From Enterococcus rotai (GTDB lineage Bacteria > Bacillota > Bacilli > Lactobacillales > Enterococcaceae): a stretch of DNA of 64,000 nucleotides. Of the stretch, positions 18,103-27,462 are shown one piece after another (position 1 is the stretch's first letter; every line of letters starts with the position of its first letter). The DNA lies in NCBI RefSeq assembly GCF_001465345.1, contig NZ_CP013655.1, positions 2,863,336-2,927,335 on the forward strand, given 5' to 3'. A program made the translations under genes and the position numbers. The notes under the pieces are model-generated. The model was not told where the DNA came from. It saw only the letters and a program-made list of their open reading frames with translations, and did no database searches.

Positions 18103-18858
18103 ATGAATACAGTAACAGTTAAAAACGTGACTATTGGAAGTGGAAGTCCTAAAATCATTGTTCCTTTAGTGGGTAAAAATGAATCAGAATTAATAGAAGA
18201 AGCAAAACACTTATTAACGATTGATTGTGATCTTGTTGAATGGCGTGTTGATTTTTTTGATCAAGTAACTAATTTTGAAGCAACTGCTGAAATGTCAAAA
18301 AAAATTGCAGAAATTTTATCTGATAAACCAATACTTTTCACTTTTAGAACCAAACAAGAAGGTGGAGAACTTGCTTTTACAGATGAGCAATACTTTGGTT
18401 TATATAAAACGGTTATTGAACATGGGGCAATTGATTTATTAGATGTTGAGCTGTTTATGGATGATACTTTCGTTCAAGAGACGATTAAGAGAGCACATGA
18501 AAAAGCAATCAAAATCGTGATGTGTAATCATGATTTCGATCAAACACCTACTAAAGAAGAAATCGTATCAAGACTATGCATGATGCAGGAAAAAAATGCA
18601 GATATCTGCAAGATTGCGGTCATGCCACAATCTTCAAATGATGTGTTGACACTTTTAGAGGCAACGAATGAGATGAAAACGAAGCATGCAGATCGACCAA
18701 TCGTAACAATGTCCATGGGGCAGCTGGGTATGGTTAGTCGCATGTGTGGCGAAGTTTTTGGTTCAGCAATGACATTTGGTGTGGCTAAAAAGGCTTCTGC
18801 ACCCGGTCAAGTACCAGTAGCGGAATTACGTAAAATTCTTAAAACGTTAGCATTGTAA
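18103..18858 (+). CDS. aroD: Type I 3-dehydroquinate dehydratase
   Basis: A 251-residue class I dehydroquinase. E46 lies in VEWRVD, H143 in CNHDFDQTP, and the Schiff-base lysine K170 in CKIAVMPQS. It interconverts 3-dehydroquinate and 3-dehydroshikimate. It is the last gene of the cluster, 14 nt after the transporter, with GGGAGG upstream and a terminator downstream. With aroE it could move quinate-derived carbon to shikimate or the reverse; use in biosynthesis cannot be excluded. Confidence 0.92.
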   Translation: MNTVTVKNVTIGSGSPKIIVPLVGKNESELIEEAKHLLTIDCDLVEWRVDFFDQVTNFEATAEMSKKIAEILSDKPILFTFRTKQEGGELAFTDEQYFGLYKTVIEHGAIDLLDVELFMDDTFVQETIKRAHEKAIKIVMCNHDFDQTPTKEEIVSRLCMMQEKNADICKIAVMPQSSNDVLTLLEATNEMKTKHADRPIVTMSMGQLGMVSRMCGEVFGSAMTFGVAKKASAPGQVPVAELRKILKTLAL

Positions 18859-18863
18859 AAATC

Positions 18864-18910
18864 AGACTAGTTCGCAATGAGGAAACTTATTGGGCGCTAG
18901 TCTATTTTTC
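18864..18910 (+). terminator. Terminator of the shikimate cluster
   Basis: AGACTAG / CTAGTCT outer stem with a partly paired inner arm (CGCAAT/ATTGGGCG), followed by a T-rich tail. Confidence 0.65.
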
Positions 18911-18958
18911 TTGCATCGATTGAATTCTTTGTTAAACTTGATTATGAGGTGAATAGCG

Positions 18959-19450
18959 TTGGCAAAAAAGAAAAAAATCCAAAAAACAAATGCAATACGA
19001 ATTGTAGAACAGCAGAAAATTCCATATCAAGAATATGAGTTTGGATGGAGCGAGGATCATTTAAGTGCAAACAGTGTTGCTGAAAAGATCGGAATTGCAG
19101 ACGGTAAAATTTTTAAAACATTGGTAACCATTGGCAATAAAACTGGTCCTGTTGTAGCAGTGATCCCTGGTAATAAGGAACTGAATTTAAAAAAATTAGC
19201 TAGTGCAAGTGGCAATAAAAAAGTGGATATGCTTCATTTGAGAGACTTAGAAGAAACAACTGGATACATTCGAGGCGGATGCTCACCAATTGGCATGAAA
19301 AAATTATTTCCAACTTATATTGCTGAAGAGGCAAGACAATTTGATACTATTATTGTGTCAGCAGGTAAAAGAGGTATGCAAATCGAATTGTCTCCGGCAG
19401 CGATTATTCAAGTTACAAAAGGGGAAATAGCAGATATAACAATGGAATAA
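18959..19450 (+). CDS. ebsC: EbsC/YbaK-family aminoacyl-tRNA deacylase
   Basis: A 163-residue protein of the YbaK/EbsC family that hydrolyses mischarged Cys-tRNA(Pro). Family features are the catalytic lysine in GKIFKTLV, VAVIPGNKELNLKKLA and GGCSPIGMKK. The start is TTG at 18959 with GAGGTGA 7 nt upstream. A basic N-terminal KKKKIQKT stretch precedes the domain. It lies close to ebsA; in E. faecalis the ebs genes were named from a locus affecting surface aggregation-substance phenotypes. Confidence 0.88.
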   Translation: MAKKKKIQKTNAIRIVEQQKIPYQEYEFGWSEDHLSANSVAEKIGIADGKIFKTLVTIGNKTGPVVAVIPGNKELNLKKLASASGNKKVDMLHLRDLEETTGYIRGGCSPIGMKKLFPTYIAEEARQFDTIIVSAGKRGMQIELSPAAIIQVTKGEIADITME

Positions 19451-19846
19451 TTACTGATATTTTTGTAATGCTTGTTTGGCTAAAGTATCTGCACCTTTGT
19501 TTTGACTTTCAGGAAGCCATTTTACCAATAATAGCGGGAAACGGTTTTCTAATTGTTGAAAGGATTTAAGATAGGGCTGGAATAGTGGATTCTTAGCATG
19601 TTGCTTCTCAATTGTTTGTACCACGATCTTACTATCAGAGTGGATCAAAACCGTTTGATTATTTAATTTTTTTTCGATGACGAATTGCAGTGCTTGGATA
19701 AATACTTTAAATTCAGCTTCGTGGTTGGAACACTCACCAAGTGAAACATGCAGCTGCTCATGCAAATTTTCGCCGACAATAACGATCCCTCCGCCACTTG
19801 GACCTGGATTTCCTTTTGTTGCAGCATCGACATATAATCGTAACAT
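19451..19846 (-). CDS. RNase HI-like protein
   Basis: A 131-residue ribonuclease H fold. Acidic residues expected for two-metal catalysis are present: D in YVDAATKGNPGP (about 7), E in NHEAEFK (about 47), D in LIHSDSK (about 71) and D in KGADTLAKQ (about 121). The real start is ATG 19846, which has AAGGAGAT upstream; an upstream extension is unlikely to be translated. It is convergent with ebsC, the two stops abutting. Small Firmicute paralogues of this type may act as RNase HI or in bacillithiol-unrelated roles; hydrolysis of RNA/DNA hybrids is inferred. Confidence 0.85.
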   Translation of the reverse strand: MLRLYVDAATKGNPGPSGGGIVIVGENLHEQLHVSLGECSNHEAEFKVFIQALQFVIEKKLNNQTVLIHSDSKIVVQTIEKQHAKNPLFQPYLKSFQQLENRFPLLLVKWLPESQNKGADTLAKQALQKYQ

Positions 19847-19929
19847 AAATATCTCCTTATTTTCTTTTCGTTCAAAGTTGAAGTATGTTACTATTATAAC
19901 ATATTGAATTTTTATTAAGGGGTCGCTAC

Positions 19930-20373
19930 ATGAAGAAAAAAGTCTATCATTGGCAACCAGAATTATCCACAGCGATAATTTATTGGTCCTGTACATTTGG
20001 CATTTTATTTTTAAGTTTAATCTTAACATTGGAGCATACTCGTCCTTATTTGACTAGTAATATCGTGTTAGGCATCTTCTTTTTCTTTACTTTATTAGGA
20101 TGCAATCGTTATTTTATGATCGAGAATGAACAATTGATCGTGCATGCGTTATTGCCAATTAGACGGAAAAAAATAACATTGTCTGCAATCGAAATGATTC
20201 GAGTTGGACCTAAATGTATCGAAATAAGCTCAATTGAGTTTAAAGAAGGTACGCAACTATTTATCATGACGAAAAAAAATAAACACGCATTTATCCAGTC
20301 AATGAAACAACAATGCTCATTGACGACCCAGATTATTGATGATCCATTATTGACTATTGGTAAACACTATTAA
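19930..20373 (+). CDS. ebsA: EbsA family membrane protein
   Basis: A 147-residue protein with two adjacent membrane helices (about 18-38 and 45-62) and a cytosolic PH-like C-terminal region. The N-terminus YHWQPELSTAIIYW is characteristic of EbsA from E. faecalis. The biochemical role is not established; the gene was linked to cell-surface properties. It is transcribed divergently from the RNase HI-like gene and has its own terminator. Confidence 0.82.
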   Translation: MKKKVYHWQPELSTAIIYWSCTFGILFLSLILTLEHTRPYLTSNIVLGIFFFFTLLGCNRYFMIENEQLIVHALLPIRRKKITLSAIEMIRVGPKCIEISSIEFKEGTQLFIMTKKNKHAFIQSMKQQCSLTTQIIDDPLLTIGKHY

Positions 20374-20409
20374 AAAAACAGCACTCTGCTAAGCAGAATG
20401 CTGTTTTTT
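20373..20409. terminator. Bidirectional terminator
   Basis: The stem AAAAAACAGCA / TGCTGTTTTTT has an inner CTCTGCTAAGCAGA hairpin, between convergent ebsA and the cold-shock gene. Confidence 0.85.
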
Positions 20410-20610
20410 CTATATTTTCTTCACATGAGCGGCTTGTAACCCTCGTGTGCCTTCCATTACTTCAAATTCTACGGCTTGATTTTCTTCTAATGACTTAAAG
20501 CCATCTTCTTCGATTGCTGTGAAATGAACAAAGATTTCTTCGTCCTCATTGTAACCAATAAAGCCGTAACCTTTTCTATTATCGAACCACTTGACGAACC
20601 CTTTTTCCAT
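20410..20610 (-). CDS. Cold-shock protein, CspA family
   Basis: A 66-residue single OB-fold nucleic-acid-binding protein. RNP1 is KGYGFIGY and RNP2 is IFVHF. It is a single gene with AAAGGAG upstream. It would act as an RNA chaperone; the particular paralogue (cold-inducible or constitutive) cannot be told. Confidence 0.92.
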   Translation of the reverse strand: MEKGFVKWFDNRKGYGFIGYNEDEEIFVHFTAIEEDGFKSLEENQAVEFEVMEGTRGLQAAHVKKI

Positions 20611-20703
20611 TCAAATCACGCTCCTTTATTTTCTAAAGTCTAGCATCATTATAAAGTGAAAAACGGAACTCGTCAATCTTTTGCAAAAAAGTTATTTTAA
20701 TGA

Positions 20704-20732
20704 TGGAAAAGCGCTGTGATACACGTTATAAT
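20704..20732 (+). promoter_or_regulatory. Candidate promoter for fhs
   Basis: A perfect -10 TATAAT (20727-20732) has a weak -35 TGGAAA (20704-20709) at 17-bp spacing. Confidence 0.45.
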
Positions 20733-20792
20733 AAGGAATAACTTAACAAATAGATTGGATAACTAAAAATAGTTCGGGAAAAGAGGTTTTAT

Positions 20793-22463
20793 ATGAAGAC
20801 AGATATAGAAATTTCAAAGGAAGTTGACTTATTGCCTATTAATAAAGTAGCAGAATCAATTGGTTTAACAGATGAAGATCTAGAATTATTCGGGAAATAC
20901 AAAGCTAAAATCGATTTTCAAACCATTCAGCGTCTGGCAGATAATAATGAAGGTAAATTGATCCTAGTAACTTCGATCAACCCCACGCCGGCTGGTGAAG
21001 GGAAATCAACAGTCACCATTGGTTTAGGAGATGCATTGAATCATATTGGTAAGAAAACAGTCATCGCATTACGTGAACCTTCATTGGGACCTGTTATGGG
21101 TATCAAAGGCGGTGCAACAGGTGGAGGATACGCTCAAGTGTTGCCAATGGAAGATATCAATCTGCATTTTACTGGGGATATGCATGCGATCACAACAGCT
21201 AATAATGCGCTTTCTGCTTTATTAGATAATCATATCCAACAAGGGAATGAACTTGGGATCGACGCTAGAAGGGTCATTTGGAAACGAGTAGTTGACTTGA
21301 ATGATCGTGCGTTGCGTCAAGTAATCGTAGGCTTAGGCGGTCCAGTCCAAGGAGTGCCTCGTGAAGACGGTTTTGATATTACTGTGGCAAGTGAGATCAT
21401 GGCCATATTATGTTTAGCAATCGACTTAGAAGATCTGAAGTTTAGGCTAGGAAATATTGTTATAGGCTATACCTTTGATCGTGATCCTGTAACGGTTAGT
21501 GATTTAGGCGTTCAAGGTGCTTTAACCTTACTATTGAAAGACGCACTCAAACCTAATTTAGTTCAAACAATATATGGCACTGCAGCATTTGTCCATGGCG
21601 GTCCATTTGCAAATATCGCACATGGCTGTAATAGTATTTTAGCAACGAAAACAGCGTTGAAGCTGGGGGATTATGTTGTAACTGAAGCAGGTTTCGGAGC
21701 TGATCTGGGTGGAGAGAAATTCTTAGATATCAAGGTCCCAAATTTAAAGAAAGCACCCGATGCAGTGGTGATTGTCGCAACGATCCGTGCGCTGAAAATG
21801 CATGGCGGAGTAGCTAAAAATGCGTTAAATACAGAAAATATTTCAGCTTTAATTAAAGGATTTTCAAATTTACACAAGCATATTGAAAATATGCAAAGTT
21901 ATGGCTTACCTGTAGTTGTGGCGATCAATGAATTTGTAACCGATACTGAAAACGAAATCGAAGCTTTACGTGAATTATGTGAAGCAATCAACGTCCCTGT
22001 TGAGTTAACAAGCGTTTGGGAAAAAGGAGCTGAAGGCGGTGTTGCCTTAGCTAAACGTGTTACGCAAGTTATTGCAGAGCAAACAGCAGATTTTAAAACC
22101 ATTTATCAAATGGGCATGAACTTGGAAGATAAAATCAAAGCAATCGTGACCAAAATTTATGGTGGAGAGGATGTGTCTTTTTCCAAAAAGGCCCAAATTC
22201 AATTAGCAACTTTCGAAAAATATGGGTGGGATCGTTTGCCGGTCTGTATGGCTAAAACTCAATATTCCTTATCCGATGATCCTCAAAAATTAGGGCGCCC
22301 AGAAGTGTTTACGATAACGATTCGTGAGTTGGTCCCAAAAATTGGCGCTGGATTTATTGTTGCGTTAACAGGCGATGTTATGACAATGCCAGGCTTACCA
22401 AAGAAACCAGCCGCGTTAAATATGGATGTAGATAAAGACGGGAATGCCTTTGGATTATTTTAA
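20793..22463 (+). CDS. fhs: Formate-tetrahydrofolate ligase
   Basis: A 556-residue enzyme, the usual family length. The ATP-binding loop [14 protein letters not shown] (about 67-80) and the family stretch [20 protein letters not shown] (about 97-116) are present. It makes 10-formyl-THF from formate, THF and ATP for purine and fMet-tRNA synthesis, using formate from pyruvate formate-lyase. It is monocistronic. Confidence 0.97.
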   Translation: MKTDIEISKEVDLLPINKVAESIGLTDEDLELFGKYKAKIDFQTIQRLADNNEGKLILVTSINPTPAGEGKSTVTIGLGDALNHIGKKTVIALREPSLGPVMGIKGGATGGGYAQVLPMEDINLHFTGDMHAITTANNALSALLDNHIQQGNELGIDARRVIWKRVVDLNDRALRQVIVGLGGPVQGVPREDGFDITVASEIMAILCLAIDLEDLKFRLGNIVIGYTFDRDPVTVSDLGVQGALTLLLKDALKPNLVQTIYGTAAFVHGGPFANIAHGCNSILATKTALKLGDYVVTEAGFGADLGGEKFLDIKVPNLKKAPDAVVIVATIRALKMHGGVAKNALNTENISALIKGFSNLHKHIENMQSYGLPVVVAINEFVTDTENEIEALRELCEAINVPVELTSVWEKGAEGGVALAKRVTQVIAEQTADFKTIYQMGMNLEDKIKAIVTKIYGGEDVSFSKKAQIQLATFEKYGWDRLPVCMAKTQYSLSDDPQKLGRPEVFTITIRELVPKIGAGFIVALTGDVMTMPGLPKKPAALNMDVDKDGNAFGLF

Positions 22464-22486
22464 AATTTAGTACGAATTAAACTGAA

Positions 22487-22524
22487 AAACAAAAGTCGAT
22501 AGTTAGTGAGACTTTTGTTTTTTT
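22487..22524 (+). terminator. Terminator of fhs
   Basis: AAACAAAAGTC / GACTTTTGTTT stem with a T-run. Confidence 0.85.
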
Positions 22525-22618
22525 GTCATTTCGATTATTTCCATTCAAGCCAACTTCTTTCTTCCAGTCAGACGCTTTTTGTTATATACTTTAGACTAGA
22601 GCTCGAGGAGGGATCAGC

Positions 22619-23002
22619 ATGAAGATTCGTTGTACTAGAAATACCGGATTTTATGGAATGGGCAGTCCAATCGAGATTAGAAAAAACAATGAAAAGTGGT
22701 TTTATTTAAGCCAAAATGAAACAAAAGAAGTCGAATTAGAAGAATTAGAATGCACAATTCAGGCTAGGTTTTTCTTTTTGAAGAGTATGCCAATTACAGT
22801 AAGCAATCAGAATCAAACGATTGATTTAGAGATAACGATGAACCCAACTCTGATCTTGATTTATGTTATACTCTTTGTTGGCATGTTTTTAATTCCAGTT
22901 TTACAATTGAATATCGTTGGCGTTTTACTATTGCTTGTTCTTTATTTTATGTTTGTTTTTTCAATGTTGAATAAAGCTTATGTGATCAAGGAGAAGACCT
23001 AA
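22619..23002 (+). CDS. Membrane protein of unknown function
   Basis: A 127-residue protein. A soluble beta-rich N-terminal part (about 1-75) is followed by two adjacent membrane helices (about 78-96 and 100-118). GAGGAGG precedes the ATG. A promoter-like TTCCAG-17-TATACT lies at about 22560-22590. Its stop overlaps the ATG of the CBS-domain gene by one base, so the two are probably co-translated. I do not recognise the family. Confidence 0.7.
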   Translation: MKIRCTRNTGFYGMGSPIEIRKNNEKWFYLSQNETKEVELEELECTIQARFFFLKSMPITVSNQNQTIDLEITMNPTLILIYVILFVGMFLIPVLQLNIVGVLLLLVLYFMFVFSMLNKAYVIKEKT

Positions 23003-23703
23003 TGGGTGAAAGAGCTGAAGAATTTTTAAGTAGTTTTAACCGAATTGAAAAGTGGTTTCGTGAACAATTGAATAATCCGACCAATATGGGCTTTAGTGAG
23101 ATGGTTCGCAGACTATCAAGAAAAAAAGACAGCCATATTCCGCTTTTTCAAGATGATTTACTGCAAATGGCACAATTAAGAAACGCCATCGTACATGAAC
23201 AAATCTCAACTGATTTCGTGATAGCTGAACCGAATGAATGGGCAGTGAATCGTATGCAGGAAATTGAACAAGCGTTGATCAGTCCAGAAAAAGTGCTGCC
23301 GAAGTTTGCAAAAAAGGTAACCGGATTTGATATAAATATTTCAATTAAAGATATTTTAGCGATTGTGGCACGTAAACAGTATTCACAATTTCCAATTTAT
23401 GATGCAGGTATCTTTAAGGGACTAATTACAGTTCGTGGACTAGGAATTTGGTTAGCCGTTGAAAGCTCTAAAGGAGATATCCAATTAGAAGGTAGAAAAG
23501 CAGCCGAACTTTTGGTAAGCAATTATAAAGGAAGTAACTATCAATTTGTCGGCAAAGACACAACTGTGTTTCAGGTTGAAGAACTGTTCGTAACGCAAGT
23601 CAGATTAGAAGCGATATTGATTACAAAAGATGGTAACCCTAATGGAAGCTTACTTGGAATTATTCGTCCGAGGGATTTATACAATAATTTAGAGAAGGAA
23701 TGA
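23002..23703 (+). CDS. CBS-domain protein
   Basis: A 233-residue soluble protein. A helical N-terminal part (about 1-100, with RNAIVHEQI near 66-74, resembling HEPN-like helices) is followed by a pair of CBS motifs (about 105-230, ending LLGIIRPRDLYNN). CBS pairs bind adenine nucleotides as sensors. It is translationally coupled to the upstream membrane protein and sits just before lspA. The specific role is unknown. Confidence 0.75.
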   Translation: MGERAEEFLSSFNRIEKWFREQLNNPTNMGFSEMVRRLSRKKDSHIPLFQDDLLQMAQLRNAIVHEQISTDFVIAEPNEWAVNRMQEIEQALISPEKVLPKFAKKVTGFDINISIKDILAIVARKQYSQFPIYDAGIFKGLITVRGLGIWLAVESSKGDIQLEGRKAAELLVSNYKGSNYQFVGKDTTVFQVEELFVTQVRLEAILITKDGNPNGSLLGIIRPRDLYNNLEKE

Positions 23704-23709
23704 AAGCCG

Positions 23710-24186
23710 TTGTTAGCAGTTTATCTGATTATTAGTGCAGTTTTGATCGGTTTAGATCAATGGGTAAAATATTTAACCGTAACAAATATTCCACTTGGAG
23801 AAACCAAAGAGTTTATCCCTGGCTTTATGTCGTTTACGTATCTTCGTAACACAGGAGCTGCTTGGAGTCTTTTAGAGGGAAAAATGTGGTTTTTTTATAT
23901 TGTTACTGTGGTTGTCGTAGCCGTAGTTTTGTATATTTTAATCAAACATATTAATGGAAGTAAGTGGTTTACAATTGGGTTGAGTTTAGTTTTAGCAGGA
24001 GCCGTCGGCAATTTTATTGATCGTTTACGTTTAGGTTATGTTGTTGATATGTTCCAAACAGATTTTATCAGCTTTCCGATTTTCAATGTTGCTGACTCAG
24101 CGCTAGTTATTGGCGTGATATGTATTTTTATTTATCTGATTTTAGACGAAAAAGCAGCGAAGGATGGGAAAAATGGAACAAATTAA
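23710..24186 (+). CDS. lspA: Prolipoprotein signal peptidase II
   Basis: A 158-residue polytopic aspartic protease with four membrane helices. Catalytic aspartates lie in AVGNFIDR and FNVADS, and GLDQWVK is near the N-terminus. It cleaves lipoprotein signal peptides after diacylglyceryl transfer. The start is TTG 23710 with GAAGGAA 9 nt upstream. It overlaps the pseudouridine synthase gene by 14 nt, the usual lspA-rluD order in Firmicutes. Confidence 0.96.
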   Translation: MLAVYLIISAVLIGLDQWVKYLTVTNIPLGETKEFIPGFMSFTYLRNTGAAWSLLEGKMWFFYIVTVVVVAVVLYILIKHINGSKWFTIGLSLVLAGAVGNFIDRLRLGYVVDMFQTDFISFPIFNVADSALVIGVICIFIYLILDEKAAKDGKNGTN

Positions 24187-25078
24187 TGTAAAAGTAAAAC
24201 AAGAAAAAGGACGGATCGATAAAGTTTTGAGTGATTTATTGAAAGAGCACTCACGTTCTCAGATCCAGCAATGGTTAAAAGATCAAAATATAACGGTCAA
24301 TGGTGAAGTGACTCGTCCAAATTATAAAGTAAAAGAAAACGATGAAATCAGCATCAATGTACCAGAACCAGTCGAACTTGACGTTGTGGCTGAAGATATC
24401 CCGATTGAAATCGTATACGAAGATGATGATGTGTTGGTAATCAATAAACCGCAAGGCATGGTTGTGCATCCATCTGCTGGACATCAAAATGGGACCCTGG
24501 TCAATGCGTTGTTATATCACATCAAGGATCTTTCTTCGATCAATGGGATTATTCGACCAGGAATCGTTCATCGGATTGACAAAGACACATCTGGTTTATT
24601 GATGGTAGCCAAAAATGATAAAGCTCATGAGGCATTAGCAGCACAGTTAAAGGATAAAACATCGATTAGAAAATATATTGCTTTAGTTCATGGTGAAATT
24701 ACACACGATAAAGGTGAGATTGATGCACCGATCGGCCGTTCAAAAAATGATCGAAAAATGCAAGCAGTCATTGAAGGTGGAAAACCAGCTGTGACTCATT
24801 TTGAAGTCTTAGAACGATATGAGGGATATACATTAGTTCAATTACAATTGGAAACAGGACGCACTCATCAAATACGTGTTCACATGAAATATATTGGGTT
24901 TCCAGTTGCAGGCGATCCACTTTATGGACCAAGAAAAACATTAAAAGGCAACGGTCAATTTTTACATGCTGAGGTTTTAGGGTTCAAACATCCTACAACT
25001 GGCCAAATGATGGTCTTTGAAGCGCCACTACCAGAGCTTTTTGAAAAAACTTTAGATCAATTAAGAAATAATGATTGA
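24173..25078 (+). CDS. RluA/RluD-family pseudouridine synthase
   Basis: A 301-residue enzyme. The N-terminal S4 RNA-binding domain (about 10-70) is followed by the catalytic domain with aspartate in HRIDKDTSGLL and the RTHQIRVH motif. It isomerises uridines in 23S rRNA; it is the YlyB-type paralogue found after lspA. ATG 24173 is chosen because AAGG lies 9 nt upstream; the in-frame ATG 24164 is part of that ribosome site. Confidence 0.93.
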   Translation: MEQINVKVKQEKGRIDKVLSDLLKEHSRSQIQQWLKDQNITVNGEVTRPNYKVKENDEISINVPEPVELDVVAEDIPIEIVYEDDDVLVINKPQGMVVHPSAGHQNGTLVNALLYHIKDLSSINGIIRPGIVHRIDKDTSGLLMVAKNDKAHEALAAQLKDKTSIRKYIALVHGEITHDKGEIDAPIGRSKNDRKMQAVIEGGKPAVTHFEVLERYEGYTLVQLQLETGRTHQIRVHMKYIGFPVAGDPLYGPRKTLKGNGQFLHAEVLGFKHPTTGQMMVFEAPLPELFEKTLDQLRNND

Positions 25079-25103
25079 TTTATTTGAAAAGAAAAGGTAC
25101 ACT
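25075..25103 (+). promoter_or_regulatory. Promoter of the pyr operon
   Basis: TTGATT (25075-25080), a 17-bp spacer and TACACT (25098-25103). Transcription would start near 25110, just before the PyrR-binding hairpin. The -35 overlaps the stop of the preceding gene. Confidence 0.6.
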
Positions 25104-25129
25104 GTTTTGAGAAAGAAAATTAAATAAGC

Positions 25130-25280
25130 ATCCTTTAAGAGTAGTCCCGTGAGGCTAAGAAGGAAACATGCAGAACAATATCTAGGTGCGCTTAGAAAGA
25201 ATCTGTGTGAAATGAATAGTATCTTTGTATAGATAAATTCAATCCTCCTATCCGAATACGGGTGGGAGGATTTTTGTTTG
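25130..25280 (+). promoter_or_regulatory. PyrR-dependent attenuator leader
   Basis: AGTCCCGTGAGGCT (25143-25156) fits the PyrR-binding loop consensus ARUCCNGNGAGGYU exactly and sits in a hairpin closed by CCTTT/AAGG-type pairs. Downstream is the intrinsic terminator at 25241-25276. When UMP-bound PyrR holds the first hairpin, the terminator forms and the operon is switched off. This mechanism is known for Bacillus and enterococcal pyr operons. Only one such box is seen in this operon. Confidence 0.9.
25241..25276 (+). terminator. Attenuator terminator of the pyr operon
   Basis: AATCCTCC / GGAGGATT with inner ATCCG/CGGGT pairing and a TTTTTG tail. It is followed by 222 nt of leader before pyrR that hold two further short hairpins (GTGTA/TACAC near 25427 and GTTGC/GCAAC near 25450) and no gene. 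Confidence 0.9.
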
Positions 25281-25471
25281 CTGTGAATCACTGCGATTGC
25301 TTTGCAGAGCAGATGATGAACAGTACTTGGCGAACGAAGTGAGCGAAGCTACTTTAGTAGTGAATCACCAAAAGTCTTAACTACTCAACACTAGGCAGAA
25401 CTAACACCACATGAAAAAGAGCAAGTGTATCGCCTACACATTAGAACAAGTTGCTCATAAAGCAACATTAA

Positions 25472-26056
<585 letters not shown>

Positions 26057-26089
26057 ACAAATACATTAGTACAGATAGGATAGGTTGAG

Positions 26090-27370
26090 ATGACAGAAAA
26101 AGAATTTCGCAATGAAGAAGCAGTATTAGATATTCACGATAAGCCCAAGACTGCACATTGGATCGGGTTAAGTTTACAGCATTTATTTACCATGTTTGGT
26201 GCAACAGTTTTAGTTCCGATTTTAGTAGGAATAGATCCAGGAATAGCTTTGGTCAGTTCAGGGCTTGGAACCATCGTTTACTTATTCGTAACGAAAGGTA
26301 AAATTCCAGCTTATCTGGGAAGTAGCTTTGCTTTTATTGCCGCTATGCAGATGTTGATGAAAAGTGACGGCTATCCAGCAATCGCACAAGGGGCAATGAC
26401 AACAGGGTTGGTTTATCTGATTGTTTCCATTATCATCAGTAAAATAGGATCGGCTTGGCTAGACAAAATATTGCCACCAATCGTTGTTGGACCTGTAGTG
26501 ATGGTCATCGGCTTAGGATTGGCTTCAAATGCTGCAAATAATGCTATGTACAACAATGGGGACTATGATTTCAAATTCATCGCGGTTGCGTTGATCACAT
26601 TGGGGTTAACCATTTTCTATAACATGTTTTTCAAAGGCTTTCTGGGGTTGATTCCAATCTTACTAGGAATCGTTAGTGGGTATTTAGTTGCTTTATTATT
26701 CGGGATTGTAGATGTTGAACCAATCAAACAAGCTGCGTGGTTTGCCATGCCAAACTTCGAGATTCCTTTTGTTCAATATCAACCAAAACTCCATTTGAAT
26801 GCAATCACAACGATGGCGCCGATCGCATTCGTCACAATGACGGAACATATCGGACACTTAATGGTCTTAAATAAATTGACTAAACGCAACTTCTTTCAAG
26901 ATCCTGGTTTATCCAAAACGTTGATGGGAGACGGAGCGGCGCAAATCGTAGCTGGTTTAGTCGGCGGACCACCTGTTACAAGTTATGGCGAAAATATCGG
27001 TGTTCTAGCAATCACTCGTGTTCATAGTGTGTTCGTGATTGCAGGAGCTGCAGTGTTCGCAGTGGGATTAGGTTTTGTAGGGAAATTAAGTGCAATCATT
27101 TTAAGTATCCCTGGTCCAGTTATCTCTGGTATCAGCTTTGTCTTATTCGGTGTCATTGCGGCAAGTGGGTTGAAAATCCTGATTGACAATCAAATCAACT
27201 TTGATAAGAAAAAGAATCTATTGATCGCCTCAGTGATCTTAGTCATTGGGATTGGCGGATTGGTCTTTAAATTGGATACCTTTGAATTGTCATCAATGGC
27301 ATTAGCAACAGTCTTAGGAATCATTCTAAACCTGATTTTACCTGAAACAGCGCGCAGTGAAGAAAAGTAG
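26090..27370 (+). CDS. pyrP: Uracil permease
   Basis: A 426-residue nucleobase:cation symporter-2 with about twelve to fourteen membrane segments. Family motifs MTEHIGHLMVLNK and GGPPVTSYGENIG (mid-protein substrate site) are present. It imports uracil. The position between pyrR and pyrB is the usual one. Confidence 0.95.
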   Translation: MTEKEFRNEEAVLDIHDKPKTAHWIGLSLQHLFTMFGATVLVPILVGIDPGIALVSSGLGTIVYLFVTKGKIPAYLGSSFAFIAAMQMLMKSDGYPAIAQGAMTTGLVYLIVSIIISKIGSAWLDKILPPIVVGPVVMVIGLGLASNAANNAMYNNGDYDFKFIAVALITLGLTIFYNMFFKGFLGLIPILLGIVSGYLVALLFGIVDVEPIKQAAWFAMPNFEIPFVQYQPKLHLNAITTMAPIAFVTMTEHIGHLMVLNKLTKRNFFQDPGLSKTLMGDGAAQIVAGLVGGPPVTSYGENIGVLAITRVHSVFVIAGAAVFAVGLGFVGKLSAIILSIPGPVISGISFVLFGVIAASGLKILIDNQINFDKKKNLLIASVILVIGIGGLVFKLDTFELSSMALATVLGIILNLILPETARSEEK

Positions 27371-27404
27371 TCTAACTAGGTAAAAAAGTGTGGAACGTTG
27401 TTAC

Positions 27405-27458
27405 CATTGATATCTAGCTTCAAGAGCTAGCCTTTCAGCTTTTAAAACAAGGAGGAAA
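27405..27458 (+). promoter_or_regulatory. Hairpin leader before pyrB resembling the window-start leader
   Basis: In the 92-nt pyrP-pyrB gap, CTAGCT / AGCTAG forms a hairpin. It is followed by CTTTCAGCTTTTAAA, which is identical to bases 31-45 of the window, and then AAGGAGG. There is no PyrR box here. It may be an RNA stability or translation element, or part of a shared leader family. Confidence 0.4.
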
Positions 27459-27462
27459 ACGA

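Noticed and set aside
25061-25291. 76-codon minus-strand frame in the pyr leader
   Set aside because: The region is explained by the PyrR attenuator; the frame covers the terminator and has no ribosome site.
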